A stretch of DNA of 64,000 nucleotides from Pararge aegeria (GCF_905163445.1 NC_053193.1:5208001-5272000), one strand, 5' to 3'. Counted from the stretch's first letter, positions 26,501-35,124 are shown. Translations and numbers: made by a program. Notes: a model not told the origin generated them from the sequence alone.

Positions 26501-29500
26501 TGGCCCCAACCAAGGCGAATTTTTTGTTTTACAAGTCCCTCTAATAGGATCCTTCATTTCATACACATATGTGTATGAAATGAAGGTTCCTATTAGAATA
26601 ATGTACACTGAGAGTGAATGTTTTTATATCAAGCGGTTTTTAAGTTACAAAATTTATAATTAATGTGATTTACTTTATACTCATTTCAGGTCACAGCTGT
26701 TTTATTCCAAATTTTAAAATTAGTGCACGCGATGCCATGTTTTGCACTGAGAAAGAAGATACAAACTGAAGAAAGGGACGAAGATAGCAATGCCAAAGTT
26801 AATATTCGATGGATTCTTTTCAAACAAAGGAAGGCTATAAATTCGGAGGTCGCTAAAGCACCGAATTCTATGAATATTGTAAGTATCCTTCTAATGATTT
26901 TATTAGTTTTACATAGATAGTATAGCGGTGAGAGCCTAGTGGTCACTGATTGCCAATTAGCCGATTGGCGGAGCGGGTAGCCACCCTGGTTTCTGAGTCC
27001 AAAGCCGTGGGTTCGGTGCCCGCAAATGGGAAATGTTTGTGTGGCTGTTTTCCAGTGTCTCGGTGTTTATCTATATATTATAAGTATTTATATATACTAT
27101 ATTCATAAAAATATTCATCAGCTATCTTAGCATCCATATCACAAGCTATGCTGACTTGGGGCCAGATGGCGATCAGTGGCGTGCACAGGGTTTTTGACCA
27201 GGGTATGCATAAAGAAGGTAGAAGTATAAAAATTTTAGGGTAGGCAGTGCTTTTGTGCATGTATGAAGTGCACGCCACTGATGGCGATGTGTGTATTGTC
27301 GTAGTAGGTATATTTATTTTAGCTTTATTTTCAGGGGAACCGAGTTTGATACCTAGCTCGCACCTGTTACTTTTCGCAGTTATGTGCGTTTTAAGCAATT
27401 AAACATCACTCGTTTAGGTGAAGGAAAACATCGTGAGAACACCTGACTGATAGTCCATACTATTCACGAAAGCGTGTGAAGTCCACCATTCCGCAAGTTG
27501 TAGTGGAATTTAAAAAAAAAAACCTTTTACACTAAATCTATGAATAGCCTTAATCAGATGAATCGAAAGATATGATAATACAAACACAAAATACCAGTTG
27601 TGGCAAGAACCATAGACAAGTTAGGTGATATGAGTTTCCTAGTGAAAATCGATTGGTGAAAGGTACCTGTGCCTAATGCCCGTTTTCACTAAACCTAGGC
27701 AACACTTACATCGCTCTCATCTCCACAAAACAGAAAAATTCTAAAGATTGTTAAACTATTAAATGATGTTGGAAAAGAGCAATCTGCTGAGTTTCTTGCC
27801 GGCTCTTCTTAGTAGAATCTGCCTTCCGACCCGGTGGTAGAGTCACTACAAACAGACAGACTTGACGTTTCAAAAGTGCTTATAAATTAGGCCTACTTGA
27901 AATAAATGAATTTTGAATTTGAATTTTTGAATCGAAGGCTACTTATAGAAGAATACTTTTCATGAACTCTTAGTTGATAACTATTGGTGAACGGTTGATG
28001 CCTAGGAGTCTCCTTGGATTAGGCGTAACTTATTTTGGGCATTACCTTGTTCGTCGTTAGTGAAAACGGGCATAAGAATCTTCTTTGCTTAGGAGTTACT
28101 TACTTAGGCACTGCCGTTCGTCGTTAGTGAAAACCGGCATAAAAATCTTCTTTGCTTAGGAGTTAGTTAATTAGGCACTGCCGTTCGTCGTTAGTGAAAA
28201 CGGGCATAAGAATCTTTTTTGCTTAGGAGCTACTTACTTAGGCACTGCCGTTCGTCGTTAGAGAAAGTTATTAGTCTTAGACCAGACCAGAGAAAATTCA
28301 GTAATTATAAATTTCCAAATTGTACCTAAAGGGTTGCGGACCTCTAAAATACCCACTTATTGCGTTCTACGTTTATCTAGTTTATAATGAAAATTTCCGT
28401 AACAATTTAAATTGATAACTTTTCAGAGAACTGCGATATTTACAATGTGGATGCACTTTATAAGTTCAATGGAAACCGATGAAATAAACACAATAATTGA
28501 CGTCATACTGCCCGTGATCGTTCGGGAACTTTCCACCGGCGACGGACCATCGTCGATCGCTAAACAGCTTGCGGGCAGACTTGGGAAGAAGTTGAGAAGG
28601 AAAGTTGGGGAGATCGAGTACAGCAAGATGGCCGCCGAAGTGCAGACACGGTTAAACGTTAGAAGAGCGGAAAGGAAAAAGGTAGGTTTCTAGTAAAAGT
28701 GAGCTAACTTTTTTCTCACCACCTAAAATAAGAAGGATTTTATTGTGAACAGGCACTTACTATATATTTGGGTGCTTTTAACTGAATTGTCAATAGCCAA
28801 CTTTTAGATAACCGCGCTTTTCCTTAGGCTGTATAATCAGTTATCATAAGGTCGTGTTAAGGCAGTCAAGTGCTAGTCATATAAAAAAAATACAAATTTG
28901 TTTTTTTTTTCTCTACGAGTTAGCCCTTGACTGCAATTTCAGCTGGTGGTAGGTGATGATGCATTCTTAGGTGGTAGCGGGTTAACCTGTTAGGGAGTAT
29001 GGTAGTAATACCCCTAACAATTAAAACTAGTCCAATTAATACAATTAAAACGAATAAACCGAAATCTAGTTCAGTTACAGCGCACGTGTGTTAGATTAAA
29101 TCAAATCTATTTAATAACTAACTTTTTGCGCGTGGATTTGTTTTCCCCTATTTACAAAAGTAGCTCAGTAAAAAATCACTTGAGTCTGATGGATTGTCGT
29201 GTTCTTTTTGGCTATGGTTTGTCGTTGTTGCGTTTATAAGGACAAACTGACAAACATGCTGCGTCTATAATATATATAAGTGTGTAATATGAGTGTGATA
29301 TTATGTGTGGTCGTTGAACGGTGAGTTCCCAATGAGTCACAGCGTAGGCTGTGACTCATTGGGAACTCTGTCTTTCAATGTAAACAATATTTTTTAATTA
29401 CTTTTGAGGAACCATAAAATCAATCAAAACAATAAAAATAGGTTCGCTATATATGTGTGTATTCATTTATCTGTTAACAATTTGACAATTAAATTTAACA

Positions 29501-30026
29501 TACAGATACTAAAAGGTAACAAAAGGATTGTTTACATTCGGCCGGCCGACTGGCGCAGTGGGCAGCGACCCTACATTCCCACAACTGGAAAATGTTTGTG
29601 TGATAAACATGAATGTTTTTTTAGTATCTGGGTGTTTATCTGTATATTATAAGTATTTATAATTAATCATAAAAATATACACCAGTTCCTCTTAGTAAAC
29701 ATAACACAAGCTGCGATTACTTTGGGGATAGATGGAGATGAGTGTATTGTCGTAACATATTTATTTATTTATTAAAAGATTGATAGGAAAAAATGGACTA
29801 TACTCTCAAACTGATCGTAAATTATTCTTCATTTTAGATCTTACTACAAGAGAAGGTAAACAACCCAGAAAGAGCCGCTAAACGGAAACTCCAATTGAGG
29901 GAGAAGAAGAAACAGGCGAAGAAAATAAAACTGGAAATGATGCACGGAAAGAGGCCAAGGGTCAAGAAACGAAAAGCAGAAGATATAGACTTCGAAGATG
30001 ATCTGCTAAAAGATACCGAGGGATAA
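8500..30026 (+). CDS. Utp20: UTP20, small-subunit processome component 20, complete, 14 coding exons
   Basis: Coding exons are 8500-8544, 9757-10043, 10482-10815, 11778-13004, 13083-16552, 17156-17320, 17738-18785, 19831-20057, 20922-21087, 22653-22835, 23853-24383, 26690-26878, 28427-28681 and 29838-30026. They total 8316 nt, 2771 aa plus stop; every junction is GT-AG and phases agree. UTP20 is a very large alpha-solenoid of HEAT-like repeats in the nucleolar small-subunit processome, needed for early pre-rRNA cleavage and 18S rRNA. The N-terminus MKSKPVKHKTTNTFR matches human UTP20 closely, as do INNFAAESFAFVARD, the GRESSLKFIDMI segment and the Lys/Arg-rich C-terminal tail, and total length fits the human 2785 aa. 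The DRIM domain should fall inside exon 5 (approximate, by analogy with human). Acidic low-complexity patches lie near 13740-13830 and 16260-16450. No frameshift or premature stop was seen, so the gene looks functional. It diverges from HAGH at the 5' side. Confidence 0.97.
9343..9588 (+). mobile_element. SINE-A, Utp20 intron 1
   Basis: Degraded A box region GGCAGGGCAGCAACC, intact B box GGGTTCGATTCCCAC, full body and TATTTATTTA tail. Confidence 0.9.
9757..10043 (+). CDS. Utp20: Utp20 exon 2 (residues 16-111)
   Basis: Begins FIPFAERI after CCTTTCAG, which parallels FLTFAERL of human UTP20. Contains LNLTEKFKKFKKEV. Ends at GA|GTATGT, splitting a Glu codon; the open frame runs on past this donor into intron. 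Confidence 0.95.
10482..10815 (+). CDS. Utp20: Utp20 exon 3 (residues 111-222)
   Basis: Starts by completing Glu111, then ILVSLAKDLRIDFYPHFPKF, close to the human segment with the same FYPHFP. Also holds the conserved NNFAAESFAFVARD. Donor AAT|GTAAGT, phase 0. Confidence 0.96.
11506..11755 (+). mobile_element. SINE-A, Utp20 intron 3
   Basis: Begins near the CCCTGCTTTCTGAGTCCAAG segment, has an intact B box, and ends in TATTTATTTTATTTATTTAT 22 bp before the acceptor of exon 4. Confidence 0.9.
11778..13004 (+). CDS. Utp20: Utp20 exon 4 (residues 223-631)
   Basis: Acceptor TTTTCTAG. Begins AITGCGHLIFEIVRGV, matching human GVGQLLFEMCKGV. It continues as helical, Leu-rich HEAT-type sequence and ends HI|GTAAGT. 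The acceptor lies just downstream of a SINE (11506-11755). Confidence 0.96.
13083..16552 (+). CDS. Utp20: Utp20 exon 5, 3.47 kb (residues 632-1788)
   Basis: A 3470-nt exon separated from exon 4 by only a 78-bp intron. It encodes the central solenoid, where the DRIM domain should lie, with helical repeats such as KSLRILAINILGKLFDRFEK. Two acidic low-complexity loops lie near residues 850-885 and 1690-1755. Donor CG|GTAAGT splits an Arg codon. Confidence 0.97.
17156..17320 (+). CDS. Utp20: Utp20 exon 6 (residues 1788-1843)
   Basis: Completes the split Arg and reads SIGKLTDHEGSHKINRRHTS, then a helix ending in LKHQLPG. 165 nt, acceptor TTTAG, donor GG|GTAAGT. Confidence 0.95.
17738..18785 (+). 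CDS. Utp20: Utp20 exon 7 (residues 1843-2192)
   Basis: Begins by completing Gly, then IMIKLCSFLKSPLKQIRSAA, as in the human 'GLLMKVCALLKS' region. Continues as HEAT-type helices with a basic loop AKPNCLIIPETPKRNRES. Donor AAG|GTAATT, phase 0. Confidence 0.96.
18972..19254 (+). mobile_element. Non-autonomous DNA element with TACAGCGTGTAA ends, Utp20 intron 7
   Basis: Starts TACAGCGTGTAA and ends TTACACGCTGTA, a perfect 12-bp inverted repeat. The interior holds AATAGGGTTGGCATAAGTAA and TTGATTCCTTATGAAATATA, shared with copies at about 2410-2720, 21785-22130 and 62055-62400. Confidence 0.8.
19635..19830 (+). mobile_element. LINE 3' tail abutting Utp20 exon 8
   Basis: Has the family's TCGGCTTCGTACGC-GGTTGC region, AATAAGGCCGCC, then GCAATAAAGT (AATAAA 19797-19802) and a TTCTA microsatellite. 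The tail of this repeat runs directly into the CAG of the exon 8 acceptor. Confidence 0.7.
19831..20057 (+). CDS. Utp20: Utp20 exon 8 (residues 2193-2268)
   Basis: Reads AVTVLVRNVKYYNLEEDQLK and a helix with FSLLKAILEAKLVSTELHEV, matching the human FTLLKAILSRKLIVPEIDEV segment. Donor AG|GTAAAC. The acceptor is embedded in what looks like a retrotransposon tail (19650-19830). Confidence 0.96.
20155..20375 (+). mobile_element. Helitron-like non-autonomous element, Utp20 intron 8
   Basis: TTATATTATAAAAGCGAAGT at the left, TGGGCTACTTTTTATCCCAT in the middle and the terminal CCACAGCTAGT, the CTAG-T end of lepidopteran Helitron derivatives. Confidence 0.7.
20578..20806. repeat. 19-bp minisatellite in Utp20 intron 8
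   Basis: About a dozen near-identical copies of a unit built from TCACTTCACTTCACCCGTC, itself containing nested CACTT/CACCC sub-repeats. Substitutions are few, so the array looks recent. Confidence 0.92.
20922..21087 (+). CDS. Utp20: Utp20 exon 9 (residues 2268-2323)
   Basis: Completes Arg, then DEARAIFVNYLSHYQPGKRL and LNYELQHGRESSLKFIDMI; human UTP20 has LNYEHETGRESTLEMI here. Donor CCT|GTGAGT, phase 0. Confidence 0.96.
21396..21705 (-). pseudogene. LINE reverse-transcriptase ORF, C-terminal fragment
   Basis: Minus strand reads RRERGDLIETYKILN, then NPRLRGYGLKLEYQQASSDP and KHFISNRVIQMWNALPEDVV to a stop at 21398-21396. This is the typical end of ORF2 in CR1/jockey-type LINEs. The frame is open for about 100 codons without a start, so it is a 5'-truncated insertion in Utp20 intron 9. 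Confidence 0.85.
21775..22135 (-). mobile_element. TACAGCGTGTAA-family element, inverted, Utp20 intron 9
   Basis: Reverse-orientation copy. It starts ACAACGTGTAACCGAATTAC, with CATAAGAAATCACC and TAGCTACGCGACGCGACGCG-like internal sequence, and continues to the AGAGGTACATTATTT-type segment seen at the other end of the family. Confidence 0.75.
22190..22400 (+). mobile_element. SINE-C body, Utp20 intron 9
   Basis: Shares ACCTCCAAGTGTAGGTAAAT, AGATCGAAACTATAATGTTT and ATACTAATTTCGGCATCGGA with the SINE-C copy at 24541, in the same plus-strand sense for the tail motif but with the body running the other way, so it is rearranged or recombined. Confidence 0.6.
22653..22835 (+). CDS. Utp20: Utp20 exon 10 (residues 2324-2384)
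   Basis: 183 nt, both ends phase 0. Reads LFLSLGACMINDSAPECRQA, matching human IPLCLMTINDDSATCKKMA. A near-perfect palindrome (22880-22923) starts 45 bp downstream of its donor. Confidence 0.96.
22880..22923. repeat. 44-bp palindrome beside Utp20 exon 10
   Basis: 22-bp arms with a single mismatch and no loop, centred on TTCGAA, beginning 45 bp after the exon 10 donor. Confidence 0.9.
23605..23797 (+). mobile_element. SINE-A body and tail, Utp20 intron 10
   Basis: The head is missing. The copy starts AAATGTTTGTGTGATGAGCA and ends with the T/A tail. A second fragment of the tail in opposite orientation directly precedes it (CGACAACGCACACATAGCC). Confidence 0.88.
23853..24383 (+). CDS. Utp20: Utp20 exon 11 (residues 2385-2561)
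   Basis: Reads PVHIELAAQLSIRFVHVEEE through YPHAWVRLRAAKILG, which parallels HPHNWVWLTAAQIFG in human UTP20. Donor CAG|GTTTGT. The following intron carries a nested transposon cluster. Confidence 0.96.
24541..24879 (-). mobile_element. tRNA-derived SINE-C nested in SINE-B
   Basis: Minus-strand head with A box TAGCTTAATTGG and a B box GGTTGAAATCC, a body with CTAATTTCGGCATCGACGGA, and an end CTCCAAGTGTAGGTA in plus orientation. It is flanked by the 15-base duplication ATTAAAATATCACTT, the mark of target-primed insertion. Confidence 0.85.
25006..25209. mobile_element. hAT-like MITE, foldback subtype, TSD GGTGGACT
   Basis: 204-bp relative of the element at 1531 with termini CAGTGGCGTGC / GCACGCCACTG and an 8-bp duplication GGTGGACT at 24998-25005 and 25210-25217. 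It sits inside a SINE-B copy. The left end carries an extra internal repeat of GGGTATGCAC. Confidence 0.92.
25359..25585 (+). mobile_element. LINE 3' end with poly(A), Utp20 intron 11
   Basis: Reads in one frame AlaRIWNALPASI-like (TGGAATGCTCTTCCAGCTTC), then a stop and a 3' UTR GCATCATCGCTTACCATCAG ending in an A-rich tail. A related 3' end is at 51530-51770. Confidence 0.75.
25813..25946. mobile_element. hAT-like MITE, short subtype, degraded right end
   Basis: Left terminus CAGTGGCGTGCACAGGGTTT and the shared interior GGGTAGGCAGTGCTTGTATG match the 27174 copy. The right terminus has decayed to GCACGCCATATG and no target duplication is evident. Confidence 0.8.
26541..26596. repeat. 56-bp palindrome, Utp20 intron 11
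   Basis: 28-bp arms with one mismatch, no loop, centred on ACATATGT. A smaller palindrome of CATAGTATATAGTA type lies at 26451-26484. Confidence 0.9.
26690..26878 (+). CDS. Utp20: Utp20 exon 12 (residues 2562-2624)
   Basis: Begins VTAVLFQILKLVHAMP after CATTTCAG and ends MNI|GTAAGT, phase 0 at both ends. Includes IRWILFKQRKAINSE, corresponding to the human LLWLIQKLSRIAKLE helix. Confidence 0.95.
26957..27320 (+). mobile_element. SINE-A interrupted by a MITE, Utp20 intron 12
   Basis: Head GCCGATTGGCGGAGCGGGTA, B box GGGTTCGGTGCCCGC (mutated), body, then the 107-bp MITE at 27174-27280, then the remaining tail GTGTGTATTGTCGTAGTA. Confidence 0.9.
27174..27280. mobile_element. hAT-like MITE, short subtype, TSD ATGGCGAT
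   Basis: 107-bp element with the same CAGTGGCGTGC termini but a different interior (GGTTTTTGACCAGGGTATGC ... TAGGCAGTGCTTTTGTGCAT). The duplication ATGGCGAT is perfect (27266-27173 side: 27166-27173; right side 27281-27288). It interrupts a SINE-A copy. Confidence 0.92.
27335..27510 (+). mobile_element. SINE-B, partial
   Basis: GTGCGTTTTAAGCAATTAAA and GGTGAAGGAAAACATCGTGA, with a poorly preserved head. Confidence 0.8.
27775..27930 (+). mobile_element. LINE 3' tail, Utp20 intron 12
   Basis: Same family as 6595, with TTTCTTGCCGGCTCTTCTTA and CGACCCGGTGGTAGAGTCAC and an AATAAATGAATTTTGAATTT tail. Confidence 0.85.
28072..28265. repeat. 67-bp tandem repeat, about three copies, in Utp20 intron 12
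   Basis: Copies begin near 28072, 28139 and 28206, each with CTTTGCTTAGGAGTTA, GGCACTGCCGTTCGTCGTTA and GTGAAAACGGGC. A diverged partial copy lies just before (27990-28071). The unit looks like the amplified end of a transposon whose other end, ATGCCCGTTTTCACTAA, is inverted at about 27675-27692. Confidence 0.85.
28427..28681 (+). CDS. Utp20: Utp20 exon 13 (residues 2625-2709)
   Basis: Reads RTAIFTMWMHFISSM, then DVILPVIVRELSTGDGPSSI, matching the last solenoid helices of human UTP20 (YLPMIIAPLFRELNST). Ends in a basic run, donor AAG|GTAGGT. Confidence 0.95.
28905..29040. repeat. Dispersed 'GTTAGCCCTTGACTGCAAT' repeat
   Basis: ACGAGTTAGCCCTTGACTGC, GGTAGGTGATGATGC and GGTTAACCTGTTAGGGAGTA. 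Relatives lie at 10192-10275 and 58395-58485 (same sense) and, inverted or rearranged, at 49060-49240, 56520-56710 and 61595-61660. A short non-autonomous retroelement is likely. Confidence 0.7.
29323..29368. repeat. Perfect 21-bp hairpin with 4-nt loop
   Basis: Arms 29323-29343 and 29348-29368 are exact inverse copies around GTAG, in Utp20 intron 13. It could be a recent foldback or a structured RNA; nothing decides between them. Confidence 0.9.
29541..29773 (+). mobile_element. SINE-A, Utp20 intron 13
   Basis: Head with intact A box ACTGGCGCAGTGGGCAGC, but the anticodon-to-B-box part is deleted, leaving ACCCTACATTCCCACAACTG. Body and tail are complete. It ends about 65 bp before exon 14. 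Confidence 0.9.
29838..30026 (+). CDS. Utp20: Utp20 exon 14: basic C-terminal tail and stop
   Basis: 63 codons including TAA (30024-30026). Very rich in Lys/Arg (KRKLQLREKKKQAKKIKLE and RPRVKKRKAED), fitting a nucleolar localisation tail like the Lys-rich C-terminus of human UTP20, and ends with an acidic DFEDDLLKDTEG. AATAAA at 30292-30297 is a candidate poly(A) signal. Confidence 0.95.
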   Translation: MLLQEKVNNPERAAKRKLQLREKKKQAKKIKLEMMHGKRPRVKKRKAEDIDFEDDLLKDTEG

Positions 30027-30297
30027 TTGTAAAGCGGATTCAGCTTATCGTGCCAGAAATACCTAAATTTACGACATTACCGGTACCTAGAGTCTGGACA
30101 AAACTCGAAAAAAAAAAACAAGTAGGATTTTCAGTAACAATTTTCCTGGTAAAACAACCCGGATTCGATTCAAAATCCATTGAGCAATCGATAGTACGAT
30201 GCGTTCTAGCTTCTAGGCGCTTTAGTACATTTTTTTTTTTAATATGTAGTTCTATTGGCGATATTTTGTACGTATTTGACATCTTTTTGTAAATAAA

Positions 30298-32149
30298 TAT
30301 CTTTAATATTATTATCGATTCGTTTGTTTTACATAACAATTAAACATACTATGGGTCTTTAATTGGTTTGTATATTACTAAAACATAATACTAGAGACTC
30401 ATCTCGTCTTCGCACGTGTGCAATTGAGATACTTTGCACATTAATTTTATATCTAGTAAGATTTAGCCGGCGTTTGTAATGTATTGCACAAAAATATGTT
30501 TGTTACGTCATTACATTACGAATCTATAAATTTCTTTGCTTTTCTCTCATATAATATGCATTTTTAAACATAAACTGTATCTTAAATCATTATATTATAT
30601 CTATTGCTGAAAACTGCATTAAAATCCGTACAAACAGCAGGAGCGATTCAGTATTTTACTATGTAAAAGATCATAATGGGAAATGCTCCAGCATGTTAAC
30701 GCAATTTGTTGCTGTCTGCACAAAAAGGTTACAAAAAGGTAGCAAAGAGGAATTAGAATGTGTGACAGGTTCTGAAAAGTTGTAAATAATACACGTATTA
30801 AACAAAAATAATATTGCTTTATGCATTAAAAAATTATCCAACACAATTAACAATATCGTAATAAAACTATAGATACATCACAATGTAAACATTAATCATA
30901 GCCTTTTTCTGAGGTGCATAAAAGCTAATTATTTGAACTACGCTAATTAAATCCATTTTCATAAAGATTTCAAGATAACAGCTAGAATTGGTTTGAACTG
31001 GATATAAGAAGATTATCAAATACAGATTTAGGTATATGTACAAACAGACAATTTTCTGAGCTGTCTAAAAATGAAAACTATTTGTATAGTTATTTATGCC
31101 AAGTATGTACAAAAAATATTAATGAAACAATAAAAGCATACGTAAACAAGGTTTTTTATTGTATTATTTTATAAGTTGTTTTCTGCGTTTATAACGGTTG
31201 TTTTTACAAATTCCGTGGTGAACCTGAGTAGCCCATGTTACTCTCCTTTCTTTCAACTAACTCTATGCCAAAAATCAAGTAAAGTTAGGGCGTAAAGTAA
31301 GAACAAACACACATTCGACTTTTTAATATTAACTCTATGCCAAAAAGCAATCCAAGTTAGGGCGTAAAGTAAGTAATGGAAACAGGAAACAGACATGTAC
31401 ATTTTCGCATTTATAATATTAGTAGGTATGGATAAACACATTTCTTTTCCCCATTTTGAAAACATATTTCACACTAAAAAAAGACGTGATGAACAGATAC
31501 AAAAAAGAGTAGGTACAGGTTTTATAATTTTACCTAAATCTTTATTCTAGTGATTCCTAGTAGAACGCGCTTACTTATAAAAGGCTTTGGTATAGTGATT
31601 TATCATTTATTAATTTTACATATTTTTAGTGCGGCAGTTCCATTTACTAGATGGATGAAAGATGGCATTAAACATTATTAAAGACATGATATTAATATAG
31701 TGTTCTATATATAGTGGTACGCTGCGAATATTAAAGTAAAGGTCATTCAATGATAATCTTCTTACATTCACATAAGCTTTAGATTAATATATTGAAGTGG
31801 TACTTAAAGGACAAACCCCAGTAACATACCTAATGCTATAGTAGAACAAGACAACTAGGATTTTGAGCTTTGAAAGTATTATTGAATTAATTATAAATGC
31901 CTTCGCTCACTTCACGACTCAACACCGTTCCAACATCGTTTAAACATCGGGTAACTTTCAACTTCCATCAAATAGTTGACAACACGTCTCCAACTAGTCG
32001 CCCGTGCGGACAACGCATCGTCAATGTGTAAATAACCCGTTTTAGATCAGTCTACAACTCAGTATCGACTATATACACTTTTATTGTACACCACATACTG
32101 AGTCACTTTTCTTTGTGTTGTAGGCTTGTACTTTGAATGATATAATAAT
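30298..32149. other. Intergenic, no gene seen
   Basis: AT-rich sequence downstream of UTP20. The only structure noticed is a pair of related ~45-bp segments with CTCTATGCCAAAAA and AAGTTAGGGCGTAAAGTAAG at 31260-31305 and 31330-31375, of the Helitron-derived type. Confidence 0.6.
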
Positions 32150-32385
32150 TGATATATATATTTATTTTTAATTTGGTAACTGCTCTGCTCTTGTGTACAA
32201 CCTAACCCTTAAGTCTGTGTTTTTGTTTTTTTCCCTTTCTTTTGTTGGGTTGCCTGGCAGAGATCGCTTTTTAGCGATAAGGCTGTGTACCTGTGTTTTA
32301 TTGTGTTGTTTTGTATATAATTTAATTTCTGTTAGGTGTACAATAAAGTGTATTTTCATTTCATTTTCATTTCACATAAACATAT
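32150..32385 (+). mobile_element. LINE 3' tail (GGTTGCCTGGCAGAGATCGC family)
   Basis: GGTTGCCTGGCAGAGATCGC, TTAGCGATAAGGCTG, GTGTACAATAAAGTGTATTT and an ATTTTC microsatellite end. An inverted scrap of the same family follows at 32415-32475. Confidence 0.8.
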
Positions 32386-32479
32386 AGAAGAATTGTAAAT
32401 AAAAATTTAACAATTTGGCGGTCTTATCGCTACATAGCGATCTCCTTAAGGCAACCAAAGGCGTAAACACAGCTCAAGA

Positions 32480-35120
32480 AGAGAGGTAGGTGGCGTATAT
32501 AAATAAAAATATATATTAATGTACGTTATATTAGTGTACGTTAACGGTAGTCAACGAGTGGGTAAGACGTCATCGACTAGTTAACAAACGCGTTGCCAAC
32601 GAATTGTAAGCAGGCTAGGTAGTTAGAAGTGTTCACCGAGTAGGAAACACGGCGTCCAACGTCATAATTCATATTTAAAATTCAGTTATTTCGAATAGGC
32701 CTGCTTTATAAGCACTTTGGAACGTCAAGTTGGATTGTAGTTACTCTACTCGTACTACCGGTACGGAACTCTACGGTCGACTGTTACCAGTTTTAACAAC
32801 TTACTTTATAACTCATGATATAAAGCTCACTTTCCAATGCTGTGATATTATTGGAGTTGGTGTAGAGTCGACATAATGTGCGAAGAGTTTAATATTGTTT
32901 TAACCGTTGCTAAATATGATGTTAAATACCTATTTAGATTCTTAATTTTGTAATATTAAATTATGTCTGGTTTATCTAATATACCTACCTACGTATTCAG
33001 TGGGTACCTAATTGATGCTAGAGTTTTACTACTTTCATTTTCCAGAAGGAAAAAAATTCATCATTCTTTGAATATCTAATAATTGTTTAAAAAATCTAAA
33101 AGAGAATTAAATTAAATTGTGACTAAAAAAGTTACTGCTTACCTAAGAAAAGTACCTAAGTATATCCACTCCATTATATAATGCGCAAAACTTTAAAACC
33201 AAATTCATTAAGGATCTAAACTACAAAGACCGTAAGAAATTTAGTTTAATTTGTCAGTTTTGTGCATAATAGAATAAAGTTTCACAATAATTAGCTGGCA
33301 AATACGTACATATTTTAAGCGTTTCATACAATGTCTATTTCTATTTAACCCTAATCTTTTACGCTATGGATAGATAGGTACTGGGTTTTTTTAATTATTC
33401 TAGTTTAAGCTTTAAACTTTGCTTCGTCAACTCTATAAACACAATTTAACCTATGAACTAACTAATCTTATATTAAACTCACAGCACCAACTTTCAAACA
33501 ACGCACAACATTTTTTATTTCTTGCTAAAAATATTTATCTAAAAAATTATCTAATAAAAGCAATGTGAAATGAAAATGTGATCTAAATTTTTGTACACAA
33601 AAATTCTAGAAGAAACTGCTGAATATTACGACTTTAATTTTAGTTTATACATATATCTTTGTGTACAAGAAATAATAGATACTTTAGCAAAAATCCCACA
33701 AATTATTGATCAATAAAGAAATGTTATTTATCCATTATTTTTTGGTTTTAAACTACAGTATTTCAGGGCACTATCCCGTCCTATTAGAGTTAAAAGGATG
33801 AGAATTTCGATTATAAAGTAAGAATTAGATAGGTATACAACAGTTCATAATATTACAAGTGTGCAATGTTGAGTATTGGATAAAGCGCCAAGTGTTTCAT
33901 TATTAATAATTAATGCACATGTGTATGACATAATGGTTTTTAAAGAACATATAGTAAACAAGGTAAAATAGGATGGATTAGTTTAAGTACATCCTGTACA
34001 TACGCGGACGATGACTGCCAACCGCATGCTCATTACGCGCGCTAACAATACATACGGTGAGCATACGACCGCCTTTTTGGTTCCGCGAGTTATGAACAAA
34101 CTACCTTCAACGTTGATCCAAAATGTAAATATTAAAAACATTAAGCGTGTTTACGCTAGTATTCTTTGAGTTTTCAAAGAATACTTTTTAGCGAAGTTAG
34201 TTGGCTGACTCTTTTGTATCTCGTATAGTTTATATGTATTATTTTGGTACTTACTACTATTAAAAATTAAAATTGACAGTCTTACTTGGTTCCTATCGTT
34301 CTACAATGTAGCAGTATGTTTTTCCCAGAGCTGGTTTTATTCTTCTAATTAACACCTTAGGTAATCGTTGCAGATAGGCACCGAGGACAAACCTCTGCGG
34401 TTTTTTCGGTGTTTTTATACTAACCATTTTATTGTAATTGCTTTATTTGATAAATAAATAAAAAAAAAAAAAAAAGTAGGCTAAAAAATTAAAAAAAAAA
34501 AGTTCAACAAAAGTTTTAATACTTTGTAGCTTAATTTAAATTCCAATTCTCAGAAAAGCTATAAACTCTATTCTCTGATGTCATCCATGATAATATAAAC
34601 CTACCTACGTTTAGACTTTAGGCCTCTAGGTACCTATTTATCTTACATAAAAAAACAAAAGTTATATTCATTTATTGTGTAAAAGTATGTAGGTATTCTA
34701 TAAGAAAGTAGGTATAGGTACAGTTATAATATAATAGTGCAAAATAGGTAATATGGTAATTTGCTTCTTAAAATATAATTTAAGCTCAACCTTAGGCAAC
34801 ATTAGTGCCGAAGTGTAGGCAAACACATTAAGTAGGGTACGCATAAATTGTCGCTATAATCTTTGCGGCGTCACAATATATCCAAAAATAGTAGTTAACA
34901 ATTAATAGACATTTGAAAAGCTCGCATGTTCGAAAATGTAGTCTTAAATAAGTAAATTTGTTTTTAATTCAAGGTAAATGAATTTGTTTAAGCGGAGAGT
35001 TAATAGGAAGTTTATCAATAGATTCAAATGTACGGAGAATAAATGAAGAGGTTAATAGTTCATAAAATTTTGCAATGGACGGCAACTATTTAGGCGTCAA
35101 CCTAAGCTAAAAGTTGGTGG
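32480..35120. other. Intergenic, no gene seen
   Basis: Low-complexity AT-rich sequence with A-runs near 34456-34500. No conserved reading frame or recognised repeat was found beyond short LINE-tail phrases near 32690-32770. Confidence 0.6.
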
Positions 35121-35124
35121 CAAG

